Shown here in pieces: positions 33,280 through 43,476 of a stretch of DNA of 61,076 nt. A program made the translations under genes and the position numbers. The DNA comes from Byssothecium circinans (taxonomy: Eukaryota > Ascomycota > Dothideomycetes > Pleosporales > Massarinaceae), in contig ML976983.1 in the NCBI GenBank assembly GCA_010015675.1, forward strand, positions 1,290,456 to 1,351,531, written 5' to 3'. Below the pieces are notes generated by a model, which was not told the DNA's origin, ran no database searches, and saw only the letters and a list, made by a program, of their open reading frames with translations. The stretch's first letter is position 1, and each line of letters starts with the position of its first letter.

Positions 33280-33830
33280 ATCGTCTGATGGAACCTCTCG
33301 CCTTCTTCCCCAATAATGTACTCAACAGGCACCTTGACGTCTTCAAATGTGACATATATCGTTGCAGATATAACAGGCACGGGACGCATGCGCAAGTCCT
33401 CCCTTGGAATAAGCAGCATGGAAATCCCCTCCCTACCCACCCCACCGTCCTTACAGCAGTCATGATATAATGGCTAAGCATGCCATTAGTAATCCACTTC
33501 TCCATCCGCCGTCGTAGTGATGTTTCACACATCGCTGCCGGCAGCAAGTTCGGTGACTGCGAGACAGATGCGCTTCTCAAAGCTCAGAATCTCGGGGAAG
33601 ATTTTGTATTGGAGTGTCTTGCTTGCGAAGTTTAGGAGCGGGGGTGCGACGACGGTGAGGCCGATGAAGAGAGTGGCGACGCCTGCGCCGCGCCGGAGCA
33701 GCTCGTCCTAGAGAACGACATCGTGAAGCCGTTCCAGTCCGAGGCTGGGATGGGTAGTGGGAACATTCGGGGGGGAAGGATTTTCCAGACGCGATGGGTA
33801 CAAGGAGGCAGGCTTGGACGCACGAGTGGT
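33280..33830 (-). pseudogene. Acyl-CoA dehydrogenase relic
   Basis: Read on the minus strand, fragments appear in family order: SDWNGF, a broken stretch, DELLRRGAGVATLFIGLTVV (33710-33640), APPLLNFASKTLQYKIFPEI, LSFEKRICLAVTELAAGSDV, then in another frame EKWITNGMLSHYIMTAVRT, then YMSHLKTSRCLLSTLLGKKA, where acyl-CoA dehydrogenases have YVTFEDVKVPVENLIGEE. KRICLA-T-x-AGSD is the FAD-contacting signature of the family. It is interrupted by frameshifts, by a TAG at plus-strand cta 33708-33710, by TGA and TAA stops after AGSDV, and lacks both ends. The enzyme would have acted in beta-oxidation; this copy cannot. Confidence 0.8.
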
Positions 33831-34748
33831 AGAGGTAGAGGGAGGCGGGGACGGCGCCGGCTACGTCCCATTTTCGGTGCAGGAGAGTGTGTTCTGGATT
33901 TGTTTGGTGAACCTTTTGATAGTGGAGGATGGGGGAGTTGAAGGAATATGATTTTGAGCCGGAGTTAATGCTCAGGTGGAGAATACTTATACGTATATGT
34001 ACCTCTTCACACCACTTCCTCACTGCATCCCCCGACCGCTTATGCCTATCATTATAACACGCCGACGGCCGTCCCGTGTACCTGCACCATTCATCAGCGC
34101 TGCAACATCTTTCATCGCCGTCAATTACGCATGCGCACGTGCCAGGAGGGTTCTGCCTACGGAAGCGTGCTGCCGTATGAGACCATGTAGATGAGTCCTT
34201 GCACTTAAAATGGCTACCTAGGTAGGAAGTAGGGATATGATATCATTGAAATGTTGAAGGCAGCTCGCTGCCTCTTATGAATAGCGCCACATAATGGACC
34301 GAGTTTAGGTCTACTGGTGATGATAGTTCGATGTTAGCTGTGAGGTGCATGTGCGAGGCTACCCCGCCATTGTCTGCGCTTACGTGTTTTGGTGGTATCC
34401 GTCTGATCTGCTTTACGGATGCGAAAAATCAATCTGCGAGCCTTTGAAGACTTTGCCAATTCGCTCCGTTGCTGAGGGATGTTTTCGGGGTGGAAAGAAA
34501 TGCTATGTGATGGAATAGAGCTCGACGTTGCCTTACTAGTACTGTGAGATTATCAAATAGATATCTTCAGCGTTCGTTCTAAAAGACGCCCCTGCGCTCT
34601 CGGCTACAAGAGAGCTAAATTTAGCGAGCCGTATGACTCACACGCACATGAGCGGAGATGCAAAATTCGCTAACGAAAAGCCCACCGGGTGCATTTATTT
34701 ACCTACCTATATTTATTTAATTAACCACAAAATTCCATCATCGAAAAT
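33831..34748. other. Intergenic region upstream of the tRNA gene
   Basis: No gene recognised in about 900 bases. Just upstream of the tRNA, 34695-34735 is very AT-rich (tatatttatttaattaa), which could serve as a TATA-like element for Pol III initiation. Confidence 0.4.
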
Positions 34749-34757
34749 GGCCGCCTG

Positions 34758-34808
34758 GTAAGTCAAATTCTCACAACCGCTTTGGTTATTCCCGCTAACC
34801 ATTCCAAG
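34758..34808 (+). other. GT-AG intron-like insertion 1 inside the tRNA-Trp gene
   Basis: 51 nt between tRNA positions 9 and 10. It starts gtaagt, contains the branch-site consensus gctaac at 34794-34799 and ends ccaag, nine bases after the branch motif. Removal joins TG to the D stem GCGC. The nearby protein genes have introns with the same signals and size. Confidence 0.75.
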
Positions 34809-34860
34809 GCGCAACGGTAGCGCGTCAGATTCCAGTTCCGCACATTGGAGATTCCTGAAG

Positions 34861-34911
34861 GTAAGACTGAAACGTCACCGACAATAGGGATAGTTAGCTA
34901 ACCTTCCAAAG
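34861..34911 (+). other. GT-AG intron-like insertion 2 inside the tRNA-Trp gene
   Basis: 51 nt between tRNA positions 45 and 46 in the variable loop. It starts gtaaga, contains gctaac at 34897-34902 and ends caaag. Removal restores the variable loop AGGTT. Apart from splice signals it is not similar to insertion 1, so the two are not recent copies of one element. Confidence 0.75.
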
Positions 34912-34950
34912 GTTACCTGTTCGAATCAGGTGGTGGTCACTTCAGTACGA

Positions 34951-34958
34951 TTTTTTTT
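34951..34958 (+). terminator. RNA polymerase III T-run terminator of tRNA-Trp
   Basis: Eight consecutive T bases start 11 bases after the last tRNA base, a strong Pol III terminator; a second run of eight T follows at 34963-34970. This supports Pol III rather than Pol II transcription of the interrupted tRNA gene. Confidence 0.8.
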
Positions 34959-34970
34959 GGGATTTTTTTT

Positions 34971-36363
34971 AAGGTTAGGCGACCTTGAGTATTTTTTGCA
35001 AGTCTTCGTCTGACGTAATTTTGCTTTCTTGTTGCTTTATCTAAAAAATAAGACTGGACATGCGATCGCTCCGTCGCACGAAATCACTTTCTTTCCAGCA
35101 CAATTCGACGATCTGACGCACGGACTCTAGAATTTTGGCGTCATATCAAGGGCAAGAATATCAAAGCATTCGCTGGGGGAAGATATCTGATGTGGCTTGA
35201 AAGAAGTGAGACAGCACATCACTGCTGTATATTCTTTAGAAGTCTGCTATTTTGCGCTGTCTTTAACAGCAACTACAGCTATCTCACAAAACTCGTCCAC
35301 CATATCCATGATAAATATAGTATCCTTCGTTCGGCTGCTCAATCGAAGCGAAGGGCTAGCTATATGCGGCGGCAGATATATCCGCGCCACAAATGCCTTC
35401 CTTTCTCGTAGTCTTGAATATTCAAAGAGTCGTACAAGTACTTCCAGTGTTTATCACATGTCAAGTTCTTCGTTTATGGCGTGTGGGGGTGGATTACTCT
35501 TACCCCTAAGGTAGATGGTTGTTTCCCCGCATTATGAGTAGGCCGACTGTGAGATAGCTCATGATAAGATTGAAGATCCACGGAGCCAAACTATGGTACC
35601 GGCAAACACACTCAAGTTTTCATGATGAATGAGAGGCATCGTTGAGACGATAATAAGCCTTACATCGATGGACGGAAATCGACACGGGCGTTCGGGAGGC
35701 GCCGAACAAATCTTTAGGCGTGCTAAGTAAACCGAGTAGGAGGGTGGAATTTTAGATTTTAGGAGATCAGAGTGTTGTGCTCCAATATTGAGTGCTTATC
35801 TACCTGTTCACAGCGGGCCAAGCGCCCGCAGGTGACTTTGCGGTGAGCCTTCCTTGGAACGTTCAACCATGGAAGGTTGTCAACAACGTCATAACGCCCT
35901 GGCCAGCCTGAATACCTGCATTTGCAGGATCAGACTCATGCTCTCCCATCTTAGTCGCTTATCCATTGCGTCTAGACTAGTAGCTTTATACGCGCAGCAT
36001 ACAAAGCCAGCTCCCCGCCGAGTTTCAGTGGCGTGCGCATTTCATGCTTCTCGCAGACTATTACTTCTCCGCTCCATTCCCAATGCCACCAAGTTACAAC
36101 CCAGAGTACGACCCATATAAGCTCGGCAGCCATCACAAGCATCCTTTGCAGTGAACGTGAAGCTCCGCCCAGCCATCGTAACTACAACCACCAAAGCGAC
36201 ACATTGCCCTGTACCTACTGCGACTGGTTTATTGCGACAATACTTTGCAGTAACACGGACACGAATCATCCTGACAGCAAATCACTCAGGCCCAAGCCGC
36301 ATGTGCTGCACCGAAAACGGCTCCCATAAATCGACTTTCTACGACATACCACCTGCGCCCAAA
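34971..36363. other. 1.4 kb without a supported gene
   Basis: Short frames (35190-35514, 35854-36120) show no domain. The last 400 bases are the promoter and leader of the MFS gene at 36364. Confidence 0.4.
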
Positions 36364-38421
36364 ATGCTAATACTTAATCCGTTCAAGAAGCACAATGTGT
36401 CCGAGTTCGAAGACGTGCTCGTTCCACTCGCGCAAGTCAAGCATCGCAACTCGATAGTGTCCCAACACCGCATGTCCCAAAGCAATCCCACGCCAACAAG
36501 TCAAGTGAATGAGAAGCTCACTGACAAGGACCCACACATGGATAGTGATAGAAGGAATGCTAGCATCAATGCATCTAGCGTCGAGGCCGGTACTACAACG
36601 CCTGGTGACTCCATTGGCCTGACGATTGAAGAGTTAAGGGCTGAGGTTGAGAGGGATGTTGCAGCTAACGATACTCATTCGTCGTACGACTGTAAGTCAT
36701 CTGCAGCTGTCAGCATTTCTTAGCATTTCTCCGGCTTTTGAGTTGTGTCAAGCTAAGGCTTACCGTTCCAGTGAAAGCGAAAGTCATCAATCGAGCCCTT
36801 TCAGATATCGGCATGGGTCGGTATCAATGGAAACTGTTCGTCCTGTGTGGATTTGGTTGGTTAGCTGATAAGTGAGTTGTTCCAACACGATTTAATACTC
36901 AAACTAATTATGCACTAGCCTTTGGCTCCAGGGCATCGCACTCACACTGCCTTCTATGTCCGCTGAGTTTGATGTCAGTGACACCCAAATACGGTACACG
37001 ACTCTCGCCCTGTTCTTGGGCCTCTCTCTTGGTGCGAGCTTCTGGGGCATTACATCAGATATCGTCGGTCGCAGGCCGGCCTTCAATTTCACCATGATGC
37101 TGACAGGAAGCTTCGGCATTGCCGCTGGCTTCTGTCCGAACTGGGTACGTTGCGCTCAAAGATCAATTGAGAATGCACCTACTCACTAACAAACAGGTCG
37201 GTACGGTTGCACTGTTTGCTTGCATCGGGCTTGGTGTTGGCGGAAATTTGCCAATCGATGGCGCGCTCTTCTTGGAGTTCCTCCCTGGCGCGAATGGTAA
37301 CCTCCTGACTTTACTATCCATCTTCTGGCCCATTGGCCAACTTATCTCATCACTACTGGCATGGGCACTTATTCATAAATTCTCCTGTGCTCCAGACGCC
37401 GCGGTTTGCGCTCGTAATGACAATCGGGGATGGCGGTACTTTGTCATCACGCTGGGCTGCATATCGTTCGCCATATTCATTGCCCGTTTCATATGTAAGT
37501 TCTATCGAGATACTTTATTTGAACAGAAAACTTGCGACACTCTACCATCCCTAGGCTGTTTTGTCCGCCATAAATATACTGACAAGGTTAACAGTCTTCC
37601 ATCTGTTCGAGTCACCAAAGTTCTTGCTATCTCGCGGGCGTCAAGCTGAGGCTGTAGCTGTTATCCATGGCATCGCCCACTACAACAAGTGCAATACCTG
37701 GATCACCGAAGATATCCTCAACCAAGTTGGCGGTGATCCGGAAGTTGGGGATGATCATAAGCTGAGCACTGGGGAGATCATCAAGCGTTCCCTCAGCAAG
37801 TTTTCCACCCAATGCATCCGCCCTCTTTTCAGTACACGAACTATTGGCCTCACCACGTGTCTCCTCTGGTTCCAATGGGCAGCGATCGGAATGGGCCACC
37901 CGCTCTTCCACGCTTTCCTACCCCAATACCTCGCTTCTTCAGGTGGAGACCGAAAAACTTCCGTCGCGCTGGTGTACCGCAACTACGCCATCGCATCTTT
38001 CGTCGCCGTCCCCGGTGTTATTGTCGCATACTACACCGTCAACATCAGACATATCGGCCGCAAGCGAACTATGGCCATTGCCACACTCGTCACAGGCGTT
38101 TTCATCGCCCTCTTCACCCTCTCCTCTGACCCAAACTTTCAGCTCACCTTCAGCTGCCTCGAGGCCTTCTTCCAGAGCGCCATGTACGGCGTGCTCTATG
38201 CGTATACGCCCGAGGTCTTCCCTGCACCGTACCGCGGTACGGGGACGGGTATAGCGAGCTTCATGAACCGTTTCGCGGGGCTTTGTGCGCCGATAGTGGC
38301 GGTCAATGTGGCCATGGGCAATCCACAGGCGCCGATTTATGCGTCAGCTGGGTTGATTCTTGCGGCTGGGTTGAGTATGTTTGCGTTGCCTATTGAGACG
38401 TTGGGGAGGCAGGCGCTATAG
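36364..38421 (+). CDS. MFS transporter, SV2/phosphate-sugar-like fungal clade
   Basis: ATG at 36364; exons 36364-36691, 36772-36871, 36919-37144, 37197-37494 and 37595-38421 join in frame to 592 residues with GT-AG introns of 80, 47, 52 and 100 nt. A long polar N-terminus (about 110 residues) precedes INRALSDIGMGRYQWKLFVL, a motif of the SV2-type MFS clade, and GFGWLADNLWLQGIALTLP. The MFS loop-2/3 signature is LGASFWGITSDIVGRRPAF, and after TM6 FHLFESPKFLLSRGR replaces the sugar-porter PESPR motif. TM8-9 has RHIGRKRTMAIATLVTG. Substrates of this clade in fungi are mostly unassigned (organic acids, sugars or anions). It lies tail to tail with the hydroxyacid dehydrogenase, so a shared pathway is possible but unproven. 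Confidence 0.87.
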
Positions 38422-38801
38422 ACGATGAACACGAGTTCTTTCTCGTGTTAGAAGATGAGAATAGATGGCCCGAACGTGAGGGGAGCTAAAGGGCTGCACT
38501 TGCCTTGGGCTTACAAAGGGAGGGTATAACGTTATTCTTTATCGCGCTGCAGGCATCCATACTACGACGCTACGATTTGGGGGAGTTTGATGCTTTCATC
38601 TTGAGATACCAACTATACCACAAGCCCACTTTCATTGAACACAGGTATCAAAAACTTCGGATGTCTGTCTGCTCACTTCTGATTTTCGTTCGCACGAACC
38701 AGGCTCGAGGCTGCCAGACACTAGGACGTGGAGGGAGATGCAGCAAATACACTCATCTTGTCACTACCTGCGTCATAGAGTGTCAATTCCTAAGCTACCC
38801 C

Positions 38802-39981
38802 CTACCGCCTCTCAACCACATGCGCATTAACTGGCGTCAACGCCTTCCCCGTCTCCAAGAACGCCTCAATATTCTCCATAGCCAATCTCTCAAACCCACT
38901 CGCCGTATCCCTCGTTCCCCCCGCATTATGGCACGTCAGCGTCACATTCCGCATCTTCGTGAACTCTGGATGCACATGCGGCTCATTAGCGTGCACATCA
39001 AGCCCAGCCGCGAAAACATGCCCACTCTTCAACGCCTCCACCAACGCATCCTCATCCACAAGCGACCCCCGCGCAATATTCACAAAACGACTCCCCTTCT
39101 TAAACCCCGCCAGCCGCTCCTTCGTAATCACCTTCTCCCCGAAAAACGGCGTCGCAAGCACCGTACAATCCGCCACCGCCAACATCTCTTCCAGATCCTT
39201 ATAAAACCTCGCACCGACCGCTTTCTCCAGCTCATCATCTTTCCTCACGATATCGTGGTATAGGACTTCCATGCCAAACCCCGCGTAAGCCTTTTGCGCG
39301 ATAGTGTACCCGATGTTGCCCAGGCCGATGATGGCCAGTGTGCGGCCCCGAGGGTTCAGCGCGGTTTCTTTCTGGTTCCTGTGCGCGTCTTGGAAGCGCG
39401 CGACGTCGCCGGATTTGGCGGCTTCGGCGCTCCAGATCAGGTTCCGGAAGACAGAGAGGATGTGCCAGATTGCCATGTCAGCTACGGATTCCGAGGAGGC
39501 GCGGGCGCCGTTGCAGTACGTGATGCCTAAATTTACACAGATATCATATCAGCAACCTATACTCACATCCTAAAGTATACATCGTCTTCGCATCACCCTC
39601 AGCGTTCAACGTAAGTGGGAAATATTTGAAAGGAGAATGGAAAATGGAAAATGTACCGTGTTTTGATAACGTGGGAATATCGGCCCAATCATACCCCGCG
39701 CCCGCGCTCGCAAAGATCCTACACGAGTCCGGCAGATGGGGGACGAGTTCCTCGTCCCATTCCCCCATTTCACCGCCGGTATTCCAGAACGGGCGGAAGA
39801 CGGCGTGGAAATCGCCCCATTTTCTAGCTTTGAGGGCGGCGATGAAGGCCGGGCGTTGGCGTTCGACGAGCGGGGGTTGGATGATGTGGTATTTTTGGGA
39901 AAAGGTGGTGTAGTGGTCGGGATTGTATTTTATGTCGTCGCCGATGTGGAGGATCGTGAAGGGTTTGCTTGTGGTGGTCAT
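38802..39981 (-). CDS. D-isomer-specific 2-hydroxyacid dehydrogenase (glyoxylate/hydroxypyruvate reductase-like)
   Basis: ATG at 39981; exons 39657-39981 and 38802-39526, with a 130-nt GT-AG intron, encode 349 residues. The catalytic domain contains FASAGAGYDWADIPTLSKHG. The NAD(P) Rossmann fold is IIGLGNIGYTIAQKA (G-x-G-x-x-G), and LYHDIVRK supplies an Asp in the cofactor-binding loop, which favours NADH. Catalytic residues are the Arg of NIARGSLVDE, the Glu of ANEPHVHPE and the His of LTCHNAGG. The family reduces 2-keto acids (glyoxylate, hydroxypyruvate and others) to D-2-hydroxyacids in the cytosol. Length and order match the family. The nearby transaldolase and sugar transporter suggest sugar or sugar-acid metabolism; the exact substrate cannot be read from sequence. 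Confidence 0.9.
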
Positions 39982-41435
39982 GGTAGTAGGTGGGCCTGGG
40001 GTGTGTGTGGCTTGGGGGGGGAGCTGTGAGGGGAGATGGGATGGGATGGAAGGAGTGACGGGAGAGTTTTCCTTCGTAGGATTATGGTAGAGCGCGCAAT
40101 TGTCTCATCAACATCTCTTTATCGTCATCAGTAGGACGCCAATCATCAAGTTGTATCTTCCGTCTCGGTAGCCCTCACGACCCACCACAGGTGCCGACAT
40201 CGTTCCGATCGGAAGCATGTATGTACGAGCAGGGAACGCGAGATCATTCGTCCTCCGTAGAGCGCACGATGTGTGAATCAATAGATACTCCATCCATCGA
40301 GCGTCATGGCTTGTTCGTACTCCAAAGATTTCCCCGCCCCCTCGTCCTTGTATTCGGACCGATTGCTTTTCCCCCCGCTACGCCTTCGGATAAGCGCAGC
40401 CGAGTGCGCTGATACCAACCTTTCTCGTAAGGAATTACGCTCTGAGGCATTTCAGATGTATTGCGTCGGCTGTCGTTTACGCTAGAAGGACTCCAATGTT
40501 TGATGATGGGGAAATTGGAGTTGGAAGGAGCCACGTGAAGTGCACTAATCGGATGGGCAGAGTATTCCATAGGGTTTATATCGAACTCCACACGGGATTT
40601 ACGGAGTGATTTCATGGCAAGCGAAAAAACCCGTTCATTAATCTGTGGATGTGGATGTGGATGTAATCATAGATATTCTCAACTACCTAAAAGGGATGTT
40701 TGGGCTGGGTAAAGGATGGGTCGTTGATCTAGAAGAAGGCCCAGTCTTTCTCGATAAACCCTCAGTTACCAACTTCTTAATTCTTCATTTAGAAGTAAAA
40801 GTAGCGTTCGCTGGTGGCTTAACCCCATCCAACATTGGGGATCTTCCATGGTCGAGATGAGGGCTTATGGTTTTTTACTTACAAAAGGCTACCTGGTATT
40901 ATTACTTCAGAGCAGGTTGCATAATAAAAGCCTTTTCCAATTTCTATACCCCTAAACACTAATGTATAATTATGCTACCATCTTCAACATAGAAAGAAGC
41001 CGTGAGATGCGAATATGAGAAGTCCAGACTACTAACAATTTAGGCGATTTAACATAAAGGAACGATTATTACAGAGGTGCTGAGGATGGCGTTCTTCGTC
41101 CAAGGCATCGCAATCATATTAGGCACTTTTCCTTTTCTTTACAATTATTATAAGCTGATGTATAATTTTATTCATGTCCATCAATATATAATTTGCAAAC
41201 TTACGGTCCATCTCTTCCCGACTGCCAAGGCCCTAGATGTAATGTGACGCCATTCCATCCTAGCGCAACTCTAATGTCTTCTTTCCCCACCATCTTACCC
41301 CAACATCACTCCACCTCTGCGTCTCTATCTGCTGACATCGCACATCTAGGCTTCGGCTCTGGATTGTAACACTATACCTTCAAACACGTGGAAACGGTTG
41401 ATCGTTTGATACACATACAGAGTCAACTGGTGGTG
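39982..41435. promoter_or_regulatory. Divergent intergenic region between 2-hydroxyacid dehydrogenase and bHLH gene
   Basis: About 1.45 kb with no supported gene. It holds two CACGTG E-boxes, at 40532-40537 and 41385-41390, the second 46 bases upstream of the bHLH start codon. The middle (40870-41200) is AT-rich with no recognised repeat. Confidence 0.5.
41385..41390. promoter_or_regulatory. CACGTG E-box in the leader of the bHLH gene
   Basis: A palindromic CACGTG lies 46 bases before the ATG at 41436. The encoded protein has the His-Glu-Arg basic region that in bHLH factors reads CACGTG, so autoregulation is possible. A six-base site occurs by chance roughly every 4 kb, so this is weak evidence alone. 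Confidence 0.35.
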
Positions 41436-42372
41436 ATGACAACGTCATCCGGTACCAAGAAAAAGCGTGTTCGAACATGGACCGCCGAAGAGCGAGCGGC
41501 TCATCGCGTGTTTGAGAAGTCGAGGCGTGAGGCCTTCAATGATAGCATGATTGTGAGTTGTTTGACACATCTTGTTTGGGTTTCATTTGCAATATTAATC
41601 CGCTTAGGACCTCGCACGCCACATACCTTCATTAGCCGGGACACGGCGACTGAACAAACATATGATTGTCGAGCACAGTATTGCTAGGCATCAGAAACAG
41701 CGTCAGCTATGCCTTTCAGCTCTTGCTGGCGCCCAGGCGCTGATTGCTGAGAGGAATGAACTCCTTGCGGAGGTGAATCAGTGGCGAACAGCAAGCGGAG
41801 GATTGCCATTAAGGGAGGCTGCACCCGAAGGCCAACTTTTGCAGGAACTCATTGCGACAGAGAACGAAACTTTTGCTTCGTTTCCAAACGGCTTCGGTGA
41901 CAATGCGCCGGAAGAGGGCTCGGGCGATGATCAATACTACAAAGACAGCGCCCTTCCACGACCAAGGAACGTCGCGCGATATAGTGTCGACATACCGCCT
42001 CCTGATCCATCGTTACATCTCGACCAGCACAAATTCGCTGGAAATGATACCTTTGATGTCAATGAACAGCGGAGCGTTTTACCTCTTAGTATCGCAACGG
42101 AAAGCGCGGCACATGGCTCTCTCGAGCAATCGACAACAACCGGAAATGATCTATCTCTCACCCCGAGCATGAGTTTTTCTTTGGATTCATTGGACTATAT
42201 GGATTCTGGATTTCCTGCCATAACAACAGCTGGATGCGATTTTCTTCTCGAATCTCTATCATCTACAGCTCCTTTAATGCCTTCTCAATCTTGGCTCGAC
42301 TCTCATCAATACCTCCCTGGAATAGCTTCAATGCATCGTCCAATCTCGCAACGGATACAGGATCCTTCTTGA
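41436..42372 (+). CDS. Basic helix-loop-helix transcription factor
   Basis: ATG at 41436, exons 41436-41552 and 41608-42372, a 55-nt GT-AG intron inside the HLH, 293 residues. The basic region is AAHRVFEKSRREAFNDSMI with His, Glu and Arg at the spacing that contacts CACGTG. Helix 1 continues DLARHIPSLAG, a loop follows, and helix 2 is NKHMIVEHSIARHQKQRQL, running into a possible coiled coil LIAERNELLAEVNQW. The remaining 190 residues are polar and probably an activation region. Size and layout fit fungal-specific bHLH regulators. Its last 110 coding bases overlap the 3' end of the convergent transaldolase gene. It sits among sugar-metabolism genes and may control them; that is inference. Confidence 0.82.
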
Positions 42373-43476
42373 TAGCTTCCTCAAGCGCAGCTCCATTATT
42401 GGCAAGATAGTCCACGTCGGTACTCGCCAGTTTGCCATCCCAGTCTGCAGACGCAAGCGGATCGATCGTCATCAATTTCTTGAGACGCTCTGGTGTTGGG
42501 CCGGGAGTCTCGTACACGTGTTGTGGTTTAGGAACGCCTGCGCCAGGTTGTTTGGTGTCGTCGTAGGGGAGTTTCGCGAGCTGTTCGATAAGGGTGTGCG
42601 AGATGGTGGCGGAGTGGCAGCCCATTTCACCGGCAGCCATGGCTTCTTTCGGGGAGATGAAACTAGAGTTGTCAGATAAGGAGCCGAAAGGGAGTCTATG
42701 AAAATTTGCATACCTGGCGTTCTTGAGCAAAGGCTGCTCCTTGCCGGTCTCCTTGTACAGTCGCCTGTACGTCTCGAGGATCTGCCACACTCTAGCAGAG
42801 TTGGTGTGCTGCGTGGCGGGGTCCTCAACATCGGGCCATAAGCTCAGATCGTCGTGGGCGTGGGTTTCATTGAAGTACGGGCTGATGTACAGCATGCCAG
42901 CCTGACTGCAAGCAATCGCCTGCGCCAAACTGAACAGTGCCGTACCAAGAGTGCGGATGCCCTCAGCCTCCAACTTTGGTGCAGCGTTCAAAGCTGGACC
43001 AGTCGAAGGGATCTTGATGAAGTACTTCGTCTTCGGGATCCCCGCTCTCTCAAACTCGCGGGCATATGCTCGGGCATGGTCCAGTACAGCTTGCGTATCA
43101 TACGCCTTGTGAGGGTTGACTTGGAGGGCAACGCGACCTTTGATGTTGTCGATGTTGCGCTTGCACAGTCCTACTGCGATGCGATTGTAGATTGCAAGCC
43201 AGCCCTCGTCCTTCAGTTCGCGAACTGTGTTATCGAAGAGATCTTTATTGTCGGGATGCGACATCTGGATGTTCACCCACAGGTTGTTGGAAGTCATATC
43301 GTTGGGAACGACACCGAACTCGGTCGCCATGCGCTTCGAGAAGGCCGGGTCCATCCAGTCGACGTCGACATTGACTGGAATTTGTTAGATTGGATGCATT
43401 GTGAGCTCCGCAAGCTGGGTTCATTACGCTGTTCCTCCAGCTTTTGGAGCCATGACTGCTTTGCGACACTTCCCAT
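42263..43476 (-). CDS. Divergent transaldolase-like enzyme
   Basis: ATG at 43476, exons 43428-43476, 42714-43374 and 42263-42662, introns 53 and 51 nt, 369 residues. Transaldolases transfer dihydroxyacetone units between sugar phosphates through a Schiff-base lysine. That lysine is present in KTKYFIKIPSTGPAL, and LGTALFSLAQAIACSQAGMLY and ISPYF follow as in the family. The enzyme is not a standard TAL1, however: the usual S-T-E-V of the barrel reads ALQVN, so Glu becomes Gln, and the S-P-F-V-G-R loop, whose Arg binds phosphate, reads SPYFNET. The substrate may therefore differ. The 5' exon is only 49 nt. It is divergent from the sugar transporter at 44262 and overlaps the bHLH coding end by 110 bases. 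Confidence 0.85.

Larger units (their letters stand above)
34749..34939 (+). tRNA. tRNA-Trp (CCA) interrupted by one canonical and two spliceosomal-type introns
   Basis: The pieces assemble to a standard 72-nt cloverleaf. Acceptor 5' strand GGCCGCC 34749-34755 pairs with GGTGGTC 34932-34938 (two G-U pairs), discriminator A 34939. TG (8-9) is 34756-34757. D arm GCGC-AACGGTA-GCGC is 34809-34823. Anticodon arm TCAGA 34825-34829, loop TTCCAG with anticodon CCA 34832-34834, 3' strand CCTGA 34854-34858 (one A-C mismatch). Variable loop AG plus GTT, T arm ACCTG-TTCGAAT-CAGGT 34915-34931. Between 37 and 38 lies a 17-nt intron (34836-34852) whose TGGA can pair with the anticodon, as usual for tRNA-Trp. 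Two further insertions, 34758-34808 and 34861-34911, each 51 nt, begin GTAAG, hold GCTAAC and end AAG. The B box is intact; the A box is split but nearly restored by intron sequence. Confidence 0.8.

Noticed and set aside
33577..34023. 148-residue minus-strand frame
   Set aside because: Runs in the wrong frame through the acyl-CoA dehydrogenase relic and reads as Ser/Arg low complexity.
34825..34858. Reading the tRNA as tRNA-Gly(TCC) by shifting the anticodon arm one base
   Set aside because: The D stem GCGC/GCGC fixes position 26 at 34824, so the anticodon falls on CCA; the shifted stem would also have more mismatches.
34758..34911. The two tRNA insertions as copies of one introner-like element
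   Set aside because: They are equal in length and share splice signals, but the internal sequences do not align.
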